Assembly (NCBI GenBank): GCA_040902585.1
Contig: JBBDXA010000141.1
Span: 1 to 25,126, forward strand
Direction: 5' to 3'
DNA: 25,126 bases
Source: JBBDXA01 sp040902585
Lineage (GTDB): Bacteria > Planctomycetota > Phycisphaerae > Phycisphaerales > Phycisphaeraceae
The stretch's first letter is position 1; each line of letters opens with the position of its first letter. Made by a program: the position numbers and the translations under genes. Below, one piece after another: positions 21,533 through 25,126 of this stretch. Under the pieces are notes generated by a model, which worked only from the letters and a program-made list of their open reading frames with translations, did not search any database and was not told the origin of the DNA.

Positions 21533-21985
21533 ATGGCCTATCGCGACAAGCGCTGCGTTCATGTGGCCCGCAACCTGAGCGAGGCGGAGATGACTGTGTC
21601 CTTCCTTGAGAGCCACGGGATTGAAGCCAGGGTGATCGATGGCAATTCGTTCGGACTGCTCGACGGTATCGCGGGGCTCGCGGGCTCATCATGGCGGGGC
21701 GTCGAGGTCTGGGTCATCGATCTGAGCAGGCACGCGGAAGCCCAGCAGCTTCTGAAGGACGATGCGGACGCCCGCAAACATCGCGAAGCGGAAGGACAGG
21801 AACGAGGCCCCGTCGAAGTCACCTGCGAAGCGTGCGGGAAGACGACGAAGTTCAAGGGCGAATTCTTTGGCACCATTCAGAACTGCTCTCGCTGTGGAGC
21901 CTACATCGATGTGGGCTCCGACGAATCATGGGAAAGCGAAGCGGAATGGAACGCGAACGAGTCGGACGAAAACCAGGAATCCTGA
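21533..21985 (+). CDS. DUF2007 protein with C-terminal zinc ribbon
   Basis: The 150-residue product begins with a DUF2007 domain (about 6-80: HVARNLSEAEMTVSFLESHGIEARVID, ending WVIDLSRHAEAQQLLKD), a ferredoxin-like fold proposed for signal transduction. A linker leads to a zinc ribbon with two CxxC pairs 16 residues apart (CEAC and CSRC). The C-terminus is very acidic (SDESWESEAEWNANESDEN). Cytoplasmic; the partner is unknown. The ATG at 21533 follows GAGGA by 6 bases. The open frame extends upstream to 21386, but that stretch is the divergent promoter region of the PQQ-like gene and encodes nothing domain-like. It converges with the HzsA-related gene, 12 bases away. Confidence 0.85.
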   Translation: MAYRDKRCVHVARNLSEAEMTVSFLESHGIEARVIDGNSFGLLDGIAGLAGSSWRGVEVWVIDLSRHAEAQQLLKDDADARKHREAEGQERGPVEVTCEACGKTTKFKGEFFGTIQNCSRCGAYIDVGSDESWESEAEWNANESDENQES

Positions 21986-21997
21986 ACAGCTTCGCTA

Positions 21998-24900
21998 TTA
22001 CCTGCTGACAGTCTTCGCGGCAACACTGAATCGCCGATCGATGACATTGATGTTTCCCTGTTTGTCCCTAACTGAAACAGTCAGTCGGCCAGCCGCCATG
22101 TTGCTGATCGGTTCCTTCAGCTTCAATTCCCATATGCCATCGCCGGTCTTCTTGAAGAGCGATGCGAGATTGTCGCCGGCTTTCGTGCCGTTGATCCCGA
22201 CACTGGCGGTGACGGTGAAGGTACCTTCATCCAGGCCTGAGTAGTAGTCGTCCATGCCGATGACGATGCGCGACACCGGCGTCTCACTCGCGCCCGCCTG
22301 CGGCCAGGTCAGCGTCAACACCGGGCGATTGTCATCACCAAACCACCCGAACGGTTTTACCGCCCCAGCCGCTTGCGGCTTCGCATCCTTCTTCTCATCC
22401 GGCACCCGCCTATCCAGATCAACCGGGCAACCCAGATCAATCCACCGCACGATCGTCCGCCGATCTTCATCCGTCACCGGCTCAACCTTGATCATCTTCC
22501 CATCCACGCCTTTGTACTTGCCTTCCACCGCGGCCTTGGGCGGCATCTGCGAGCCGGTGAAGTCGATGTCGTAGTAATGCCGCTGCTTCTCGAACTTCTC
22601 ACCCTTGTGCATGAGATACCCCGCGCCCGGCTCAGGCTCGGAAGGATGATCTTCATTCTTGAAACCATCCAGCCGCTCGCCGTAAAGCTTCCACACCAGC
22701 AGGCTGCGCCGCGACTGCATCTTGCGGATGTACCGCGAGGCATTGGGATAACCCCACGAGTCATATGTCGGCGGCTTGTGCCCGAACTTCGCCTTCTCAT
22801 CCATCGCCAGCCGCACATACGTCGCGGGGAACTTGCCGTTGTTCTCGATCGACATCCAGTCCTCATCCGCATCCAGAATCAGGTTGCCGGCAGGTTCCTT
22901 TGAAGTCTTCGTGTGACACGCGACGCAGCTCTTCAGAAAAATCGGTTGCACGTCCTTGAAGTACTCGACATCGACCACCGCGCTCGATGCGACCTTCACG
23001 CCGGTCTCTTCTTTCGCATCCCACTTCTGCTTCGACTTATCGTGTGCCTTCTCCGTCACCAGCGGCGTCTGTTTCGTCAGGTCCCACACTTCGTAGCCCG
23101 GCTTCGCCGCGGCGGTGAGAGAGAAGTCGGTCGGCTCCTGGCTGTGTGAGTGACAGCCGCCGCAGTTCACGCGCATCTCGCCCGGCCGAAGCTGATGCCA
23201 TGTCTGGGCCATGTTCAGCACCATGCCGCGCTTGTCGATCGTCTGAAACGTGAACGGGGTGTCGGCTGGAATCTTCGCGAGGAAGGAGGTGTCAGGGTTG
23301 CCGTCCGGGTCGAGGGGCTGACCTGATTGCGGATTGCGGATTGCGGATTGCGGATTGGATGAGTCGGTCCCTTGGCCCTTGGCCCTCTCCCCTTTGCCCT
23401 CAAATTTCCGCAGCGGAATCTCCCCCAGCACGCGCAGGCGTTCCGTCGCGTGGTTGAAGAACTGCCTGCCGCCGCGATCGCCGCGATGGCGATCGGTCGT
23501 CGGCTCCATGACAACAATGCGCACCGCATGAATGTCATCGTTCGTGTACAGCCCCGCATCCGCGCCCTGATTGTGCCAGTTCAGCGGCATGCCGTTGCCG
23601 TGACTCGTGAAGGCATCAAGCCCGCGCCAGGGGTCGTTGCCGGTCTGCGGCAACTGTACATATTCGCTCGTCACCTTCCCCTTGGGCACGATACCTTCGG
23701 GATAGGTCTCACGCTTGTAGAAACTCGACGTGCCCACCAGGCCGAACGGCGTGCCTTCGGGCAGGTGCGGCGACACCTTGCCGTCGTTCGCCAGCTCGGG
23801 CAATTTCTTCGGTTCATCGATGCCGTATACGCGCTTGTAAGGCACTACCGCGCGCGGCCAACTTTCGTTGTACTTCGGATCATTCTTGATCAAGAGCAGA
23901 TCGGCCGGCTCATCGGCGATCTCGCCGTTCTTCAAAAGATAAATCCCGCCATCCAACTGCGGCAGATACGTGTACTGGTGATTCGTCGGCCCTGGTGAAT
24001 AGATACAAAGCAGATGATTGTCCGGCGCGCCGGATGGATGCGTCACCTTCCCAAGCTGCGGCGAAGTCTTGTCACCGGCGATCGCATAGTCCGCCGGCCC
24101 ATCATGAATATGCGCAAACGGCGTCAGGCTAACCGAACCCATCGGCATGAACGGCATGCGATAGAACCGCACCTTCGAGTTGTAGTGATGCCCGAAGTGC
24201 CACGCGGGATTCGCCTTGTCACGCATCGACGCGTTACCGAAACTCGGGTAGGGCGTCTTCTCCGGTGAAGGAAGTTTGACGAAGGAGCCGAAGCCGCTGT
24301 TGTTCTGGTTGTAGTAGCCTTCGATGATGATGGAACCGTCGGAGATCTGCGTCTGGAAGTGGAACCCGTTGGAGGCGCCGCCGGGGTCGAAGGCACTGAT
24401 CATGGGGTTCCAGTTGGTGCCATCGGGGTTCATGGTCCAGATGCCCCAGGAGATGCTGCTGCGGATGCCCTGCGATTCGAGGGAGCTGAACATGATGCGC
24501 CCGTCAGTCATCACCACGGGATGCAGCGCACCGGCGATGTTGAAATGCCCGATCTTGTGAATGTTGTTTGGCTGCGCTTCGTGTTCGTCGATCGATGTGT
24601 CGCTGTCATCCATCACAAACATTTGCAGCGCGATGGCGGGGTAACCTTTCGAAGGCTTGTAGCCATCGCGGTTGCTGGTGAAAACGATCTTGCCTCCGGG
24701 AAGCGGGCAGAGGCCCATGTTGTAGACGCCGTAGGCGAAGTGATTGGGGCGATAGGGATTGGTCTTGTCGGCGCGATAGTCCTTCGTCCAGTTGCCCATG
24801 CCGGTGTTGGGCGTGAAGACCTGGTTGGTCAGGCGGACGATTCGTTTGGTCTTCAGATGAATCTTGAAAATGTCCGCCCCTTCGCTCGGCGGCGTCCACT

Positions 24901-25126
24901 GGTTGCGGTTCTTCTGGCTGTAGAGCTTGACGTAGTAGCACCACTGGGCATCGAAGCTGATGATCGGATCGGTGATCGCGCCTTCGCCGCCTTCGACGAG
25001 AAGTTCCTCGCTGCCATCAGGGCGCAGCAGCATGAGGTCCGCGCCGCCTTCCATGGTGACGGGCTGGCTGAAGTCGGTGTAGAAGCGTTTGTGCTTTTCA
25101 TCGCCCGCGCGCTGGGCGCGGACGTA
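21998..25126 (-). CDS. HzsA-related dihaem protein with N-terminal propeller, partial (5' end outside window)
   Basis: At least 1042 residues are visible and the frame is still open at the right edge, so the start and any signal peptide lie outside. The order is as follows; residue numbers count from the internal ATG at 25054. A TolB/PD40-like propeller covers roughly 1-400 (GGADLMLLRPDGSEELLVEG, IVFTSNRDGYKP, RIMFSSLESQG). A middle domain has the haem site CGGCH (631-635). A second haem site CVACH is at 710-714, and a beta-rich tail follows (YYSGLDEGTFTVTASVGING). This matches planctomycete proteins annotated as related to the hydrazine synthase alpha subunit. In the true enzyme, a Tyr four residues after the first CxxCH binds haem iron (from memory); here that position is Gln639. 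Hydrazine synthesis is therefore unlikely. Export and c-type haem suggest periplasmic redox work. Residues 551-577 are translated heptamer repeats. Confidence 0.85.
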   Translation of the reverse strand, partial: YVRAQRAGDEKHKRFYTDFSQPVTMEGGADLMLLRPDGSEELLVEGGEGAITDPIISFDAQWCYYVKLYSQKNRNQWTPPSEGADIFKIHLKTKRIVRLTNQVFTPNTGMGNWTKDYRADKTNPYRPNHFAYGVYNMGLCPLPGGKIVFTSNRDGYKPSKGYPAIALQMFVMDDSDTSIDEHEAQPNNIHKIGHFNIAGALHPVVMTDGRIMFSSLESQGIRSSISWGIWTMNPDGTNWNPMISAFDPGGASNGFHFQTQISDGSIIIEGYYNQNNSGFGSFVKLPSPEKTPYPSFGNASMRDKANPAWHFGHHYNSKVRFYRMPFMPMGSVSLTPFAHIHDGPADYAIAGDKTSPQLGKVTHPSGAPDNHLLCIYSPGPTNHQYTYLPQLDGGIYLLKNGEIADEPADLLLIKNDPKYNESWPRAVVPYKRVYGIDEPKKLPELANDGKVSPHLPEGTPFGLVGTSSFYKRETYPEGIVPKGKVTSEYVQLPQTGNDPWRGLDAFTSHGNGMPLNWHNQGADAGLYTNDDIHAVRIVVMEPTTDRHRGDRGGRQFFNHATERLRVLGEIPLRKFEGKGERAKGQGTDSSNPQSAIRNPQSGQPLDPDGNPDTSFLAKIPADTPFTFQTIDKRGMVLNMAQTWHQLRPGEMRVNCGGCHSHSQEPTDFSLTAAAKPGYEVWDLTKQTPLVTEKAHDKSKQKWDAKEETGVKVASSAVVDVEYFKDVQPIFLKSCVACHTKTSKEPAGNLILDADEDWMSIENNGKFPATYVRLAMDEKAKFGHKPPTYDSWGYPNASRYIRKMQSRRSLLVWKLYGERLDGFKNEDHPSEPEPGAGYLMHKGEKFEKQRHYYDIDFTGSQMPPKAAVEGKYKGVDGKMIKVEPVTDEDRRTIVRWIDLGCPVDLDRRVPDEKKDAKPQAAGAVKPFGWFGDDNRPVLTLTWPQAGASETPVSRIVIGMDDYYSGLDEGTFTVTASVGINGTKAGDNLASLFKKTGDGIWELKLKEPISNMAAGRLTVSVRDKQGNINVIDRRFSVAAKTVSR
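22368..22384. repeat. Recurrent 17-mer palindrome inside the HzsA-related gene
   Basis: GCCGCTTGCGGCTTCGC is identical to the folP copy at 15560-15576. It differs by one base from the copies at 501-517 and 565-581. On the minus strand it encodes AKPQAA in a low-complexity linker near the C-terminal domain. Confidence 0.55.
23325..23403. repeat. Two abutting heptamer arrays inside the HzsA-related gene
   Basis: Four exact GATTGCG units and one variant (23325-23359) are followed after 9 bases by five CCCT-type heptamers in perfect register (23369-23403: CCCTTGG twice, CCCTCTC, CCCTTTG, CCCTCAA). The gene reads through both on the minus strand as ERAKGQGTDSSNPQSAIR and onward, with a 7-residue periodicity (NPQSAIR NPQS). 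The GATTGCG array is the same family as 474-618. Confidence 0.88.

Noticed and set aside
21998..25126. Hydrazine synthase alpha subunit (true anammox enzyme)
   Set aside because: The expected haem-ligand Tyr after the first CxxCH is replaced by Gln, and no partner subunits are seen. HzsA-related is the safer name.

Overview
The window reads as a GC-rich chromosomal segment of a planctomycete, possibly of the Phycisphaerae. This is inferred from the gene types: two secreted sulfatases, a PEP-CTERM protein, a pseudopilin with an H-X9-D tail, a XylR-type AraC regulator, a CRTAC1-like FG-GAP protein, PQQ-like and other beta-propellers, a DUF2007 protein with a zinc ribbon, and a large dihaem HzsA-related protein. 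No rRNA, tRNA, transposase, phage gene or CRISPR array was seen.

Layout. Positions 93-5100 hold a degenerate receiver protein, clpP, a lipoprotein, a small three-helix membrane protein, a UbiA-type prenyltransferase and a secreted coiled-coil protein. Positions 5096-9401 are a minus-strand block: an M20/PepT-like peptidase, a cation:proton antiporter fused to a PTS EIIA domain, and a XylR-type regulator. Positions 9566-14990 are plus-strand: a PEP-CTERM protein, a sulfatase, a pseudopilin, a membrane protein and a second sulfatase that overlaps it (GTGA). Positions 15153-18666 hold folP, a convergent Sfp-type phosphopantetheinyl transferase and the FG-GAP/ASPIC protein. Positions 18749-25126 hold two secreted beta-propeller proteins (convergent), the DUF2007 protein and the HzsA-related gene, which runs off the right edge.

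The most unusual feature is not a gene. At least eight sequence-unrelated short repeat families sit at gene boundaries, and seven of them occur as head-to-head (inverted) pairs about 80-160 bp overall. Some units are palindromic, like REP/BIME elements. Others are arrays of degenerate heptamers (GATTGCG, GACTCAG, CCCTTGG types) or nonamers (CACGGATGG type). Some invade coding sequence: the HzsA-related gene carries two adjacent heptamer arrays read through in frame. The lipoprotein, the peptidase C-terminus and the transferase stop overlap repeat units. These elements account for most of the intergenic DNA; no gene-free stretch exceeds about 300 bases.

Functionally, the 9.4-15 kb region looks like surface and polysaccharide-sulfate biology (regulator, exported PEP-CTERM protein, sulfatases). 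The 17-25 kb region encodes secreted, mostly beta-propeller proteins, one of them with two c-type haems. The rest is housekeeping (ClpP, DHPS, PPTase) without family-typical neighbours.
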